Assembly: GCA_035473395.1 (NCBI GenBank)
Contig: DATIOF010000088.1
Span: 1 to 64,000, forward strand
DNA length: 64,000 bases
Direction of reading: 5' to 3'
From: AC-32 sp035473395
Lineage (GTDB): Bacteria; Actinomycetota; Thermoleophilia; Gaiellales; Gaiellaceae
Below are positions 16,520-24,078 of this stretch, in pieces (the first letter of the stretch is position 1; each line of letters begins with the position of its first letter). The notes below the pieces were generated by a model. It saw only the letters and a list, made by a program, of their open reading frames with translations, did not search any database and had not been told where the DNA came from. The position numbers were made by a program, and so were the translations under genes.

Positions 16520-16909
16520 TCAGCCGGCCAGCGCGATCGCCTCGATCTCGAGCTTCGCGCCCGAGGGCAGCGCGGAGACCTCGATCGTCGCGCGGGCGGG
16601 CGGCGTCTCTCCAACGTGCCGCGCGTAGACCTCGTTCATCCCCGCGAAGTCGCCGAGGTCGGTCAGGAAGACGGTCGTCTTGACGAGGCGATCGAGCCCG
16701 CTGCCCGCTTCCTCCAAAATCGCACGCAGGTTCGCGAAGACCTGCTCGGTCTGCTCGGCGATTCCCTCGCCGACGATCTCTGCGTGGTCCGGTCGCAGCG
16801 CGAGCTGGCCCGAGACGAACACGAACCCGTTCGCGCGGATCGCCTGCGAGTACGGAGCGCCCTGAAACGGCGCCGGAGCGGCCTCGGTGCGCACGACTTC
16901 CTTCTCCAT
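16520..16909 (-). CDS. RidA-family enamine/imine deaminase
   Basis: Hydrolyses reactive 2-aminoacrylate and related imines released by PLP enzymes. 129 aa with the family pattern: PYSQAIRANGFVFVSGQL, EQTEQVFANLRAILEEAGSGLDRLVKTTVFLTDL, and the catalytic Arg in PARATIEV near residue 105-110. ATG overlapping the stop of the upstream HisB-like gene by one base (TGATG) and preceded by GAGGGAGG. A role in detoxification is inferred from the family. Confidence 0.94.
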   Translation of the reverse strand: MEKEVVRTEAAPAPFQGAPYSQAIRANGFVFVSGQLALRPDHAEIVGEGIAEQTEQVFANLRAILEEAGSGLDRLVKTTVFLTDLGDFAGMNEVYARHVGETPPARATIEVSALPSGAKLEIEAIALAG

Positions 16910-17451
16910 CAGTCCTCCCTCCGCCGCGGGCGGCAGCTCTGCGCAAGGGCGACGCCCAGCGCCTTGAAGATCGCCTCGAGGACGTGGTCGGGGTCGCTGC
17001 CCTCGATCAGCCTGACGTGCAACGTGAGCCCCGCGCCCTCGGCCAACGCGTTCAGGAACGTCGCCACGATGTCCCGAGCGAGCCCGGCGACGCGCGCGTC
17101 GCTGAGGTCGACGTTCGCAACGACCAGCGGTCGCCCCGACGCCTCGACGACGACATGCGCGAGCGCCTCGTCCGCGGGCACGGCGGCCGAGCCGTGGCCA
17201 CGGACGCCCTTCTGCTCCAGCGCGCCGGCGAGCGCCTGGCCGAGCGCCCGGCCCGCTGCGGCGACCTCGGTCTCCGCGTCCCCGGGCGCAATCTCGAGCA
17301 TCAGGTCGAACGACGCGTACTCGGCCAGCAGCCCGAGCAGGTGGTCGAGCACCGGCAGCCCGGTGGCGACGTTCGCCTCGCCGGAACCGGCCACGTCGAC
17401 CCGCGCGTGCATGCGCCCGGCCTCGTCCGCCTGACCCAACCGGCCGGCCAC
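16909..17451 (-). CDS. HisB-like (IGP dehydratase fold) protein lacking metal ligands
   Basis: 180 aa related along its length to imidazoleglycerol-phosphate dehydratase: TGLPVLDHLLGLLAEYASFDL (30-50), GRALGQALAGAL, the two-fold repeat, and SDPDHVLEAIFKALG near 154-168. The first HHTVED-type metal motif is absent (GDAETEVAAAG at 57-67) and the second HHxxEAxFK reads DHVLEAIFK, so the Mn-binding histidines are largely gone. It sits in the murA chain, not among his genes; GTG start overlaps the murA stop by one base (TAGTG). Probably a non-histidine paralog of unknown function. Confidence 0.75.
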   Translation of the reverse strand: MAGRLGQADEAGRMHARVDVAGSGEANVATGLPVLDHLLGLLAEYASFDLMLEIAPGDAETEVAAAGRALGQALAGALEQKGVRGHGSAAVPADEALAHVVVEASGRPLVVANVDLSDARVAGLARDIVATFLNALAEGAGLTLHVRLIEGSDPDHVLEAIFKALGVALAQSCRPRRRED

Positions 17452-18761
17452 TAGGCCTCGATGCGCTCGATCCGCGCGCCGAGCGAGCGGAGCCGCTCGT
17501 CGATGCGCTCGTAGCCGCGGTCGATCTCGCCGATGTTCCCGATCGTCGACGTGCCCTCGGCGCACAGCGCGGCCAGCAGCATCGCCATCCCGGCGCGGAT
17601 GTCCGGGCTCGACATCTGCTGCCCGTAGAGCCTCGTCGGCCCCGTCACGACGGCCCGGTGCGGGTCGCAGAGGATGATCCGCGCCCCCATCGAGACCAGC
17701 TTGTCGACGAAGAATAGGCGGCTCTCAAACATCTTCTCGAAGATCAGCACGGTGCCTCGCGCCTGCGTGGCGACGATCACCGCGATCGACGTCAGGTCGG
17801 CCGGGAAGGCGGGCCACGGCCCGTCCTCGACCTTCGGGATCTGGCCGCCGAGATCGTCCTGGATCACGAGCTCCTGGTCGGGCGGGACCCGCAGGCTGTC
17901 GCCCTCGATCTCACAGTGAATGCCGAGCCGCTCGAAGATCGGGAGGATCGCCGCCAGGTCCTTCGCGTCGATCCCGTCGATCGTGACGTCGCCACCGGTG
18001 ACCGCGGCGAGGCCGATGAAGCTGCCGACCTCGATGTGCTCCGGGCAGATGCGCCACTCGCCGCCGGAGAGCGAGTCGACGCCCTCGATGCGCAGCACGT
18101 TCGACTCGATGCCCTCGATCCGCGCGCCGAGCGAGACCAGGAACCGGCAGAGGTCCTGGATGTGCGGCTCGCAGGCGGCATTGCCGACCACGGTCTCACC
18201 CGGGGTCAGCACGGCGGCCATGACCGTGTTCTCGGTCGCCATCACGCTCGCTTCGTCGAGGAAGATGTGCTTGCCCCGCAGGCCTGACGTGCGCAGCTCG
18301 AAGCGGTCGCCGATGTCGATCTCCGCGCCCAGCTCGGCCAGGGCGTGGATGTGCGGATCGAGGCGACGCCGGCCGATCACGTCACCGCCCGGAGGCGGCA
18401 CGCTCGCCCGGCCGAGGCGCGCGAGCAGCGGGCCGGCGAGCAGGAACGAGGCGCGGATCCGGCGCGCGAGCTCGGGGTCCAGCTCGTGCGAAGAGACGTC
18501 CGCGGCATGAACACGGACCTCGTTCTCGCCGGTCCACTCCGCCTCGGCGCCCAGCGCCGAGATCAGCGCGATCATCGTCTCGACGTCGCGAATTCGCGGC
18601 ATGTTGGATAGCACGACCGGCTCGCTCGTCAGCAGGCAGGCCGCGAGCACCGGCAGGGCGCCGTTCTTGTTCCCGGCAGCGCGAACGCGCCCGCTCAGGG
18701 GCTGCCCGCCCTCGATCACGAAGGACTCGGCGACGGCGTCGGTGACGGCGGTCTGGGCCAT
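17451..18761 (-). CDS. murA: UDP-N-acetylglucosamine enolpyruvyl transferase with Asp at the catalytic Cys site
   Basis: First committed step of peptidoglycan synthesis: transfers enolpyruvate from PEP to UDP-GlcNAc. GNKNGALPVLAA at 30-41 contains the catalytic Lys-Asn pair. The loop that normally reads GGCxIG reads GGDVIGRRRLDPH, with Asp127 in place of Cys. Such Cys-to-Asp enzymes, for example in mycobacteria, are active and fosfomycin resistant. 436 aa. ATG start; divergent from the HD gene across a 24-base gap with a shared symmetric -10. Confidence 0.97.
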   Translation of the reverse strand: MAQTAVTDAVAESFVIEGGQPLSGRVRAAGNKNGALPVLAACLLTSEPVVLSNMPRIRDVETMIALISALGAEAEWTGENEVRVHAADVSSHELDPELARRIRASFLLAGPLLARLGRASVPPPGGDVIGRRRLDPHIHALAELGAEIDIGDRFELRTSGLRGKHIFLDEASVMATENTVMAAVLTPGETVVGNAACEPHIQDLCRFLVSLGARIEGIESNVLRIEGVDSLSGGEWRICPEHIEVGSFIGLAAVTGGDVTIDGIDAKDLAAILPIFERLGIHCEIEGDSLRVPPDQELVIQDDLGGQIPKVEDGPWPAFPADLTSIAVIVATQARGTVLIFEKMFESRLFFVDKLVSMGARIILCDPHRAVVTGPTRLYGQQMSSPDIRAGMAMLLAALCAEGTSTIGNIGEIDRGYERIDERLRSLGARIERIEA

Positions 18762-18771
18762 AAGAGGGCGC

Positions 18772-18778
18772 TATCGTA
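18772..18778. promoter_or_regulatory. Symmetric -10 element between murA and HD gene
   Basis: The heptamer TATCGTA can be read as -10 TATCGT rightward (8 bases before the HD gene TTG) and as TACGAT leftward (11 bases before the murA ATG). It lies inside the palindrome GCTATCGTAGC. Similar shared elements occur between three other divergent pairs in this window. Confidence 0.55.
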
Positions 18779-18785
18779 GCCCTCC

Positions 18786-19355
18786 TTGGAGCCGACCCGT
18801 GAGCAGGCCTGGGAGACGCTGAATCGCTACACGAAGAGCGAGGCGCTGCTCCGCCACGCGCTCGCCGTCGAGGCCGCCGTCGGCGCCTACGCGCAGAAGT
18901 TCGGAGAGGACGAGGAGCTCTGGCGGGCGACGGCGCTGCTGCACGACTTCGACTACGAGATGCACCCGACGCTCGACAAGCACCCGCAAGACGGTGCGCC
19001 GATCCTGCGCGAGGAGGGCTGGCCGGACGAGGTCGTCGACGGCGTCCTCTCGCACGCCTCCCACCTCAACCTGCCGCGGGACACCCCGCTGAAGAAGACC
19101 CTCTTCGCCTGCGACGAGCTCGCGGGCTTCATCCACGCCTGCGGGCTCGTGCGGCCCGACGGGATCGCGACGCTCGAGCCGAAGTCGGTCAAGAAGAAGC
19201 TCAAGCAACCGTCCTTCGCGGCGGGCGTCAACCGACAGGACGTCTACGAGGGCGCCGAGGAGCTCGGGGTCGAGCTCGACGACCACATCCGGTTCGTCAC
19301 CGAGGCGATGCGGCCGATCGCCGGCGAGCTCGGTCTACGGCAGTCCGCCGACTAG
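18786..19355 (+). CDS. HD-domain hydrolase
   Basis: 189-residue HD-superfamily metal-dependent phosphohydrolase. The metal ligands are visible as H in LRHALAVEAAV (about 24), the HD pair in ALLHDFDYEMHP (about 53-54) and a later D in CDELAGFI; LSHASHLN provides further His. Related proteins are annotated as HAD/HD hydrolases of unknown substrate. TTG start right after a -10 element, so the mRNA is nearly leaderless. The 3' end overlaps the convergent aminotransferase gene by 21 bases. Confidence 0.85.
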   Translation: MEPTREQAWETLNRYTKSEALLRHALAVEAAVGAYAQKFGEDEELWRATALLHDFDYEMHPTLDKHPQDGAPILREEGWPDEVVDGVLSHASHLNLPRDTPLKKTLFACDELAGFIHACGLVRPDGIATLEPKSVKKKLKQPSFAAGVNRQDVYEGAEELGVELDDHIRFVTEAMRPIAGELGLRQSAD

Positions 19356-20408
19356 CCGTTCCAGGTCCTCGTCGCTCGTCCACCAGCCGCAGGAGACGCG
19401 GATCCAGCCCTGGCCCGGGACGTCGCGGACGATCACGCCCTGCTCGTAGAGCCGGCGCACGAGCTCGGACGAGTCGCCGTCGACGCGAAAGGCGACGAGC
19501 GTCCCTTGTCCCGGCGCGGTCACGACCCGCTCGGCGAGCAGCTTGCGGCAGCGCGCGGCCATCTCCAGCGCGCGCTCGAAGCGTCCTTCCGGCGCGAGGT
19601 CGAGCGCCGCCGAGAGGCCGGCCAGCGACGGCACGGGCGTCCAGTTCGAGTCGTAGCGGGCGGCGCCCTCACGCGGCGTGAACGCGCCGGTCGGCTCGTA
19701 GGACTGCTGCGAGAGGTAGCTCGGCGCGGTCACGGGGAGCGCCTCGGGGTCGCGGACGACGAGGCCGCCGGTTGCATCGGGCCCGCAAAGCCACTTCTGG
19801 CACGAGAAGGCATAGAAGTCGAAGACCGTCGCGTCGACGTCGAGCGCCCCGGCCGACTGCGCGCCGTCCACCAGCACGGGCACGCCGGTCGCCTGCTTCA
19901 GCTCCTCGACCGGGAAGCGGTTGCCGGTCATCCAGCACACGTGCGAGAGCGCGAACAGCTTGGTGTGCGGCGTCACCAGCCCGAGCAGCACCTCGAGCGA
20001 CTCCTCCGGCGGCAGCTCCCGGATCGGCGCGACGCGCACCTGCGCGGGCGAGACGGCGAGCGCGCCGAGCAGGCCGAAGTGCTCGCCGTCGCTCGTGATC
20101 ACCTCGTCGTCGGGGCCGAGGTCGAGCCCGGCGAGCACGATGTTGCAGCCGTTCGTGGTCGAGGTCGCCAGCGAGAGCAGCTCGGGCGCCGCGCCGACCG
20201 CTGCCGCCAGCTTGGCCCGTAGCTCGTCGCGCAGCTCGAGCGCCCGCTCGAAGTAGGGCCCGCCGCCGCGGCCGAGCTCGACGTCTTGCCGCTCCTGCTC
20301 GGCCATCGCCTCGCCCGTTGCACGGGCGAGCGGCCCGTTCGTGCCCGCGTTCAAATAGGCGTAGCGCTCGAAGACCGGGAACTGCGCCCGGGCCTCCTCC
20401 CACGTCAT
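19335..20408 (-). CDS. Class V aminotransferase (cysteine desulfurase-like fold)
   Basis: PLP enzyme of fold type I. FPVFERYAYLNAGTNGPLARAT at the N-terminus, SLATSTTNGCNIVLAGLDLGPDDEVITSDGEH, the PLP-Asp region VLVDGAQSAGALDVD and the Schiff-base lysine in FYAFSCQKWLCGPDATGG. 357 aa, a little shorter than SufS. No catalytic Cys loop of a desulfurase is clear, so the substrate (for example an isopenicillin epimerase- or kynureninase-like reaction) is open. ATG overlaps the upstream stop as ATGA. Confidence 0.85.
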   Translation of the reverse strand: MTWEEARAQFPVFERYAYLNAGTNGPLARATGEAMAEQERQDVELGRGGGPYFERALELRDELRAKLAAAVGAAPELLSLATSTTNGCNIVLAGLDLGPDDEVITSDGEHFGLLGALAVSPAQVRVAPIRELPPEESLEVLLGLVTPHTKLFALSHVCWMTGNRFPVEELKQATGVPVLVDGAQSAGALDVDATVFDFYAFSCQKWLCGPDATGGLVVRDPEALPVTAPSYLSQQSYEPTGAFTPREGAARYDSNWTPVPSLAGLSAALDLAPEGRFERALEMAARCRKLLAERVVTAPGQGTLVAFRVDGDSSELVRRLYEQGVIVRDVPGQGWIRVSCGWWTSDEDLERLVGGLP

Positions 20409-21184
20409 TCGATCGTCACCTCCACCGGCGCATGGTCGGACAAGAGCTTGCCGTCTACACGACGACGCTCGTCGGGCCAACGGTGCGCCGGCCCGCTCGG
20501 GGCGCCGCGGACGAGCACCTGGTCGATCCACGAGATCGGCTTCGAGAAGCCCCACTCCCCCAGCTCGGCCAGTGTCGTCGAGCGCTCGCGGATCAGGTTG
20601 AAGTCGCCGGCCAGCACGAGCACGTCGCCCGGCTCGGCGACGCTGTCCGCGAAGACGGCCGCGCGCAGCAGCTCCGCGTCGGCGACGAGCCAACCGGGGA
20701 GGCCGGTCGCGTGCAGGTTCGCCACGGTCAGGCCGTCGGTCCGCACGGCCTGGCAGACCCGGCGCTCCTTGGCCCACTTGGCGCGCGTCCGGCGGGAGAG
20801 GTGGAGCTCCCGCGAGATGCGGCGGCGGAAGGCAAGCGGGTTGAGCACGACCGAATCCTCGCCGACCACGCGCAGCTCGGACTGCAGCAAGATCGCGTTC
20901 GCCTGGCCGGTGAGCGCCGAGCGGAACAGCCCCTGGTTGATCGCCGTCGTCAGCCGGCCGAGGGCCACGCTCCGCAGGAGCGGGCGCGCGGCGATCGCGC
21001 CGAAGGCCTGCATCCCGCTCCACTCCTCGAGCCGCTTCAAAGCCCAGACCGGCAGCTCCTGCAGGCAGAGGACGTCGGGCCGGTCCTCGCTCGCCAGGCG
21101 GATCATCTGCTCCAGAAACCCGTGCCGCTCCGGCGGGCTCGCGTTGCCGTGGAAGACGTTCCAGGTGCGGACGAGCAGGCTCAC
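20405..21184 (-). CDS. Endonuclease/exonuclease/phosphatase family protein
   Basis: 259 aa with the DNase I-like fold motifs: RTWNVFHGN at the start, LCLQELP (metal-binding Glu), VANLHATGLPG, VLVLAGDFNLI and the terminal LLSDHAPVEVTI. Substrate may be DNA, an inositol phosphate or a lipid; no signal peptide is seen, so it is probably cytoplasmic. GTG start; a -10-like TAGACT lies about 11 bases upstream. Forms a two-gene unit with the aminotransferase gene. Confidence 0.85.
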   Translation of the reverse strand: MSLLVRTWNVFHGNASPPERHGFLEQMIRLASEDRPDVLCLQELPVWALKRLEEWSGMQAFGAIAARPLLRSVALGRLTTAINQGLFRSALTGQANAILLQSELRVVGEDSVVLNPLAFRRRISRELHLSRRTRAKWAKERRVCQAVRTDGLTVANLHATGLPGWLVADAELLRAAVFADSVAEPGDVLVLAGDFNLIRERSTTLAELGEWGFSKPISWIDQVLVRGAPSGPAHRWPDERRRVDGKLLSDHAPVEVTIE

Positions 21185-21310
21185 GGGGGCGGGCTAGTCT
21201 AGAGCGCGTGGTGGATTCGTTCGATCGCAGCGATCGGTCGTTTCAGACGGAGCCGCAAGCAACGCTCGCAGCTCCTGAAGCGGCATCGCAAGCGACGCCT
21301 TAGACGCGCA

Positions 21311-21619
21311 ATGCGCCGGAGCCGCTTTGCCGAGGTGATTTCGCGACAGCTCGATCTCTTCGTGCGCGACAACCTCGAGCTGCTGGACGCCTGCGATGCC
21401 GCCGAGCTCGCCTACGACCGGGCCGAGCGCGACGGGGCCGAGGAGCGCTTCGGCGACTACCAGGAGCTCGTCGAAGACGGGACCGAGATCCTCGCCGGCT
21501 TGCGCGACAACTTCGCCTCCACCCTCGACGAGGAGACCGCCGAGGAATACGAGGAAGCGTTCAACCGCGCGGTCGCGAAGCAGCTGCCGCGCTTCGGGCT
21601 CGAGATCGAGGACACCTAG
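21311..21619 (+). CDS. Small acidic protein of unknown function
   Basis: 102 residues, strongly acidic in the middle and C-terminal parts, helical, no membrane segment or recognisable domain. The frame stays open upstream for about 37 codons through an Arg/Lys-rich stretch but contains no ATG, GTG or TTG there, so the real protein may be longer with an unusual start such as CTG. ATG at 21311 is the conservative choice. Its TAG interlocks with the stop of the convergent membrane protein gene (CTAG, 21616-21619). Confidence 0.55.
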   Translation: MRRSRFAEVISRQLDLFVRDNLELLDACDAAELAYDRAERDGAEERFGDYQELVEDGTEILAGLRDNFASTLDEETAEEYEEAFNRAVAKQLPRFGLEIEDT

Positions 21620-22098
21620 CCGAGATGAGCGGTGAAGCCGCCGACGATCGCGCCGTAGACGACGTGGCCGACCACCGTCCAGATCACCGTCCGCCGGCCG
21701 TAGTTGAGCAGGAGGAACCCGGGCGCCTCGAGCAGCGGGGTCTCCTCCGCATCGGTCCAGGGCGTGCCCATCCTCGGGTGCACGGCCGGCAGTAGCACCG
21801 TCAATAGCACCCCGCCTGCCAGCAACGCGTGGACGAGCCCCAGCACGGCGCCGAAGAGCCACCCGGCATGCCCGACCGCGCGAAAGACCCCGTAGTAAGC
21901 GAGGGCGAAGACGAGCCCGTTGACGAAGTGGATCACGTAGCCGATGGCGCTCGCCTTGCCGCGTCGGTCGGTGAACATCGTGCCGAGCAGCAAGGGGATG
22001 TCCATCCGCGTCACCCCGAGCTCCTGTGCAAGGCGCAGGCCGCTCGTGAGCACGATCGTCCCGACGGCTCCGCCGACGAGCGCGCCCCAGAGCGTCAC
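21616..22098 (-). CDS. Four-helix membrane protein of unknown function
   Basis: 160 residues with about four hydrophobic helices (roughly 5-22, 53-75, 80-103 and 138-158). A conserved-looking segment GVTRMDIPLLLGTMFTDRRGKASAIGYVIHFVNGLVFALAYYG resembles small proteins annotated only as hypothetical membrane proteins. GTG start overlapping the stop of the GH15 gene as GTGA, so it is likely cotranscribed with it. I cannot assign a role. Confidence 0.75.
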   Translation of the reverse strand: MTLWGALVGGAVGTIVLTSGLRLAQELGVTRMDIPLLLGTMFTDRRGKASAIGYVIHFVNGLVFALAYYGVFRAVGHAGWLFGAVLGLVHALLAGGVLLTVLLPAVHPRMGTPWTDAEETPLLEAPGFLLLNYGRRTVIWTVVGHVVYGAIVGGFTAHLG

Positions 22099-23894
22099 GC
22101 CGCACGCTCCCTGGCCTCGGCCCCGGTGATTGCGACCGCAGCGTTGATCAGCGCGAGGTGCGTCAGCGCCTGGGGGAAGTTGCCCAGGAACGCGCCCGTC
22201 TGCGGGTCGATCTCCTCCGAGTAGAGCCCGACGTCGTTCGCGAGGCCGACGAGGTCGTCCATCAGTGCCCTCGCGTCGTCGAGCCGACCGGTGCGGGCGT
22301 ATGCGTCGGCGAGCCAGAACGAGCAGGTGAGGAACGCGCCCTCTTTGCCCGCGAGGCCGTCGTCGCCGCGGTAGCGGTACACGTACGGGCCCTCACGCAG
22401 CTCGCGGTCGACGGCGGCGATGGTCGCGTCCATCCGCTCGCTCTCGTAGCCGAGCACGGGCAGGGTGAGCATGCTCGCGTCGACCTCACGCAGGTCCGGC
22501 GCGCGCACGTAGCTCTGCAGCTCCTCGTCCCACCCGTGCTCGTCCACCCACGCCTTCAGCTCGTCGGCGGCGGCACGCCAGCGCTCGCTGCGGTCGGGGA
22601 TCAGGCCGGCCGCGCCAAGGGCACAGGCGCGGTCGAGCGCGACCCAGCAGAGACCCTTCGACTGGATGTAGTGCGCCCGCTCGGCGCGCACCTCCCAGAT
22701 CCCGTTGTCCTTGTCGTGCCAGTGCGTCTCGACGTAGTCGGCGATGCGCGCGACCTCCCTGCCGGTGTCCCCGTCGAGCCGGCCAACCGCGCGCGCGTAG
22801 AGCCAGATCGCCTCCAGCACCGCGCCGTAGACGTCGAGCTGAACCTGGTCACGGGCGCCATTGCCGATTCGCACGGGCCGTGAGCCGCGATAGCCCGACA
22901 GCTCGGACAGCTCGTGCTCGCGGGCCCGCTCGGAGCCGTCGAGGCGATAGAGCACCTCGAGCCTGGGCTGCGTCAGGCGCGACGCGTGCATCAGCCACCA
23001 GAAGAACGCATGGGCCTCGTCGTGGTAGCCGAGCTTGAGCAACGCGTCGAGCGTGAAGCTCGCGTCGCGGAGCCACGTGAAGCGGTAGTCCCAGTTGCGG
23101 CTTCCGCCGATCCACTCCGGCAGCGAGGTCGTCGGCGCGGCGACGATCGCTCCCGACGGCGCGAAGGTGAGCAGCTTGAGCGCCAACGCGCTCCGGGTGA
23201 CGGCGTCGCGCCACGCGCCCTCGTAGCGGAGGCGGCCGGCCCACTCGGGCCAGAAACGCTTGGTCAGCTCGAGCCGCCGCTCCGAGTCCTCGCGACCGGG
23301 GATCACGGCCGGCTCGCGGGAGGCTCCGGCCAGCGAGAGCACCGCGCTCTCGCCGGGCGCCAACGTCAGCTGGCCGCTGATCACACCGTTCTGGAGGTCG
23401 CCCTCGCCGGCGCCGGAAAGACCGAGCACGAGCGCCTCGGCCCCTGCGTGCGCGGACCAGCGGCCTACACGGCGCTCGATGCGCGTCGTTGTACGTCCGT
23501 AGTCGAAGCGTGGCTCGAAGGCCCACCGCAGCGGAACCGTGCCGCCCAGCGCCTCGACCTTCCGCACGAGCTCCCGCATCGGTGAGATCCGCTGGCTGTC
23601 CGAGAGCGTCATCGCGTCGGTCACACGCACGCGTCCCTCGGCGGTCGCGAACGTCGTCTCGAGCACGTTCGAGTTGTCGAGGTAGCGGCGCTCGGCCTCG
23701 AAGGGCGCGACCGGCTGGAGGCGGAACGAGCCACCGCGCTCGGCGTCGAGCAGCCGCGCGAACACCGACGGTGAGTCGGCATTCGGCAGGCAGAGCCAGT
23801 CGACCGAGCCGTCCCTGGCGATCAGCGCGCTCGTTCGCCCGTCGCCGACGAGCGCGTACTCGCGGATCGGCGCGTAGCCGTCGATGCGCTCCAT
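22095..23894 (-). CDS. GH15 family glycoside hydrolase (glucoamylase/trehalase type)
   Basis: 599 aa. The N-terminal beta-sandwich begins IREYALVGDGRTSALIARDGSVDWLCLPNADSPSVFARLLD. The C-terminal alpha/alpha barrel has SLPEWIGGSRNWDYRFTWLRDASFTLDALL, GIWEVRAERAHYIQSKGLCWVALDRA and EGAFLTCSFWLADAYA, all typical of bacterial GH15 trehalases/glucoamylases. No signal peptide, so probably intracellular trehalose or maltodextrin use. The ATG fits the family N-terminus; the upstream open frame is rejected. Confidence 0.92.
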   Translation of the reverse strand: MERIDGYAPIREYALVGDGRTSALIARDGSVDWLCLPNADSPSVFARLLDAERGGSFRLQPVAPFEAERRYLDNSNVLETTFATAEGRVRVTDAMTLSDSQRISPMRELVRKVEALGGTVPLRWAFEPRFDYGRTTTRIERRVGRWSAHAGAEALVLGLSGAGEGDLQNGVISGQLTLAPGESAVLSLAGASREPAVIPGREDSERRLELTKRFWPEWAGRLRYEGAWRDAVTRSALALKLLTFAPSGAIVAAPTTSLPEWIGGSRNWDYRFTWLRDASFTLDALLKLGYHDEAHAFFWWLMHASRLTQPRLEVLYRLDGSERAREHELSELSGYRGSRPVRIGNGARDQVQLDVYGAVLEAIWLYARAVGRLDGDTGREVARIADYVETHWHDKDNGIWEVRAERAHYIQSKGLCWVALDRACALGAAGLIPDRSERWRAAADELKAWVDEHGWDEELQSYVRAPDLREVDASMLTLPVLGYESERMDATIAAVDRELREGPYVYRYRGDDGLAGKEGAFLTCSFWLADAYARTGRLDDARALMDDLVGLANDVGLYSEEIDPQTGAFLGNFPQALTHLALINAAVAITGAEARERAA

Positions 23895-23974
23895 CGTTCG
23901 GTGATTCTGTCGGTCGGCGCCGCCATCGTGCCGCGACCGCCGCGGACGAATCGACACACACTTCGCACGAACCC

Positions 23975-24055
23975 GTGACAGACACGTGCGCCAAAACCGG
24001 CTAGCGTCGACCTCGAGGGAGGCGGGTTTCAGCCCCACCCTTTGAATGGGTGGGG
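23975..24055 (+). promoter_or_regulatory. Promoter-like repeat C followed by a strong hairpin
   Basis: Same layout as repeats A and B: CAGACA (23979-23984), 17-base spacer, TAGCGT (24002-24007), then a GGGAGGCGGG leader. Here the leader runs into a perfect 8-base inverted repeat, CCCCACCC and GGGTGGGG (24033-24055, 7-base loop). It lies between the GH15 gene and the end of dnaE2; a rightward transcript would be antisense to the dnaE2 3' end. The hairpin may instead terminate dnaE2 transcription coming from the right. Confidence 0.5.
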
Positions 24056-24078
24056 GTGTCGGTTCATCCGGACCTGGG

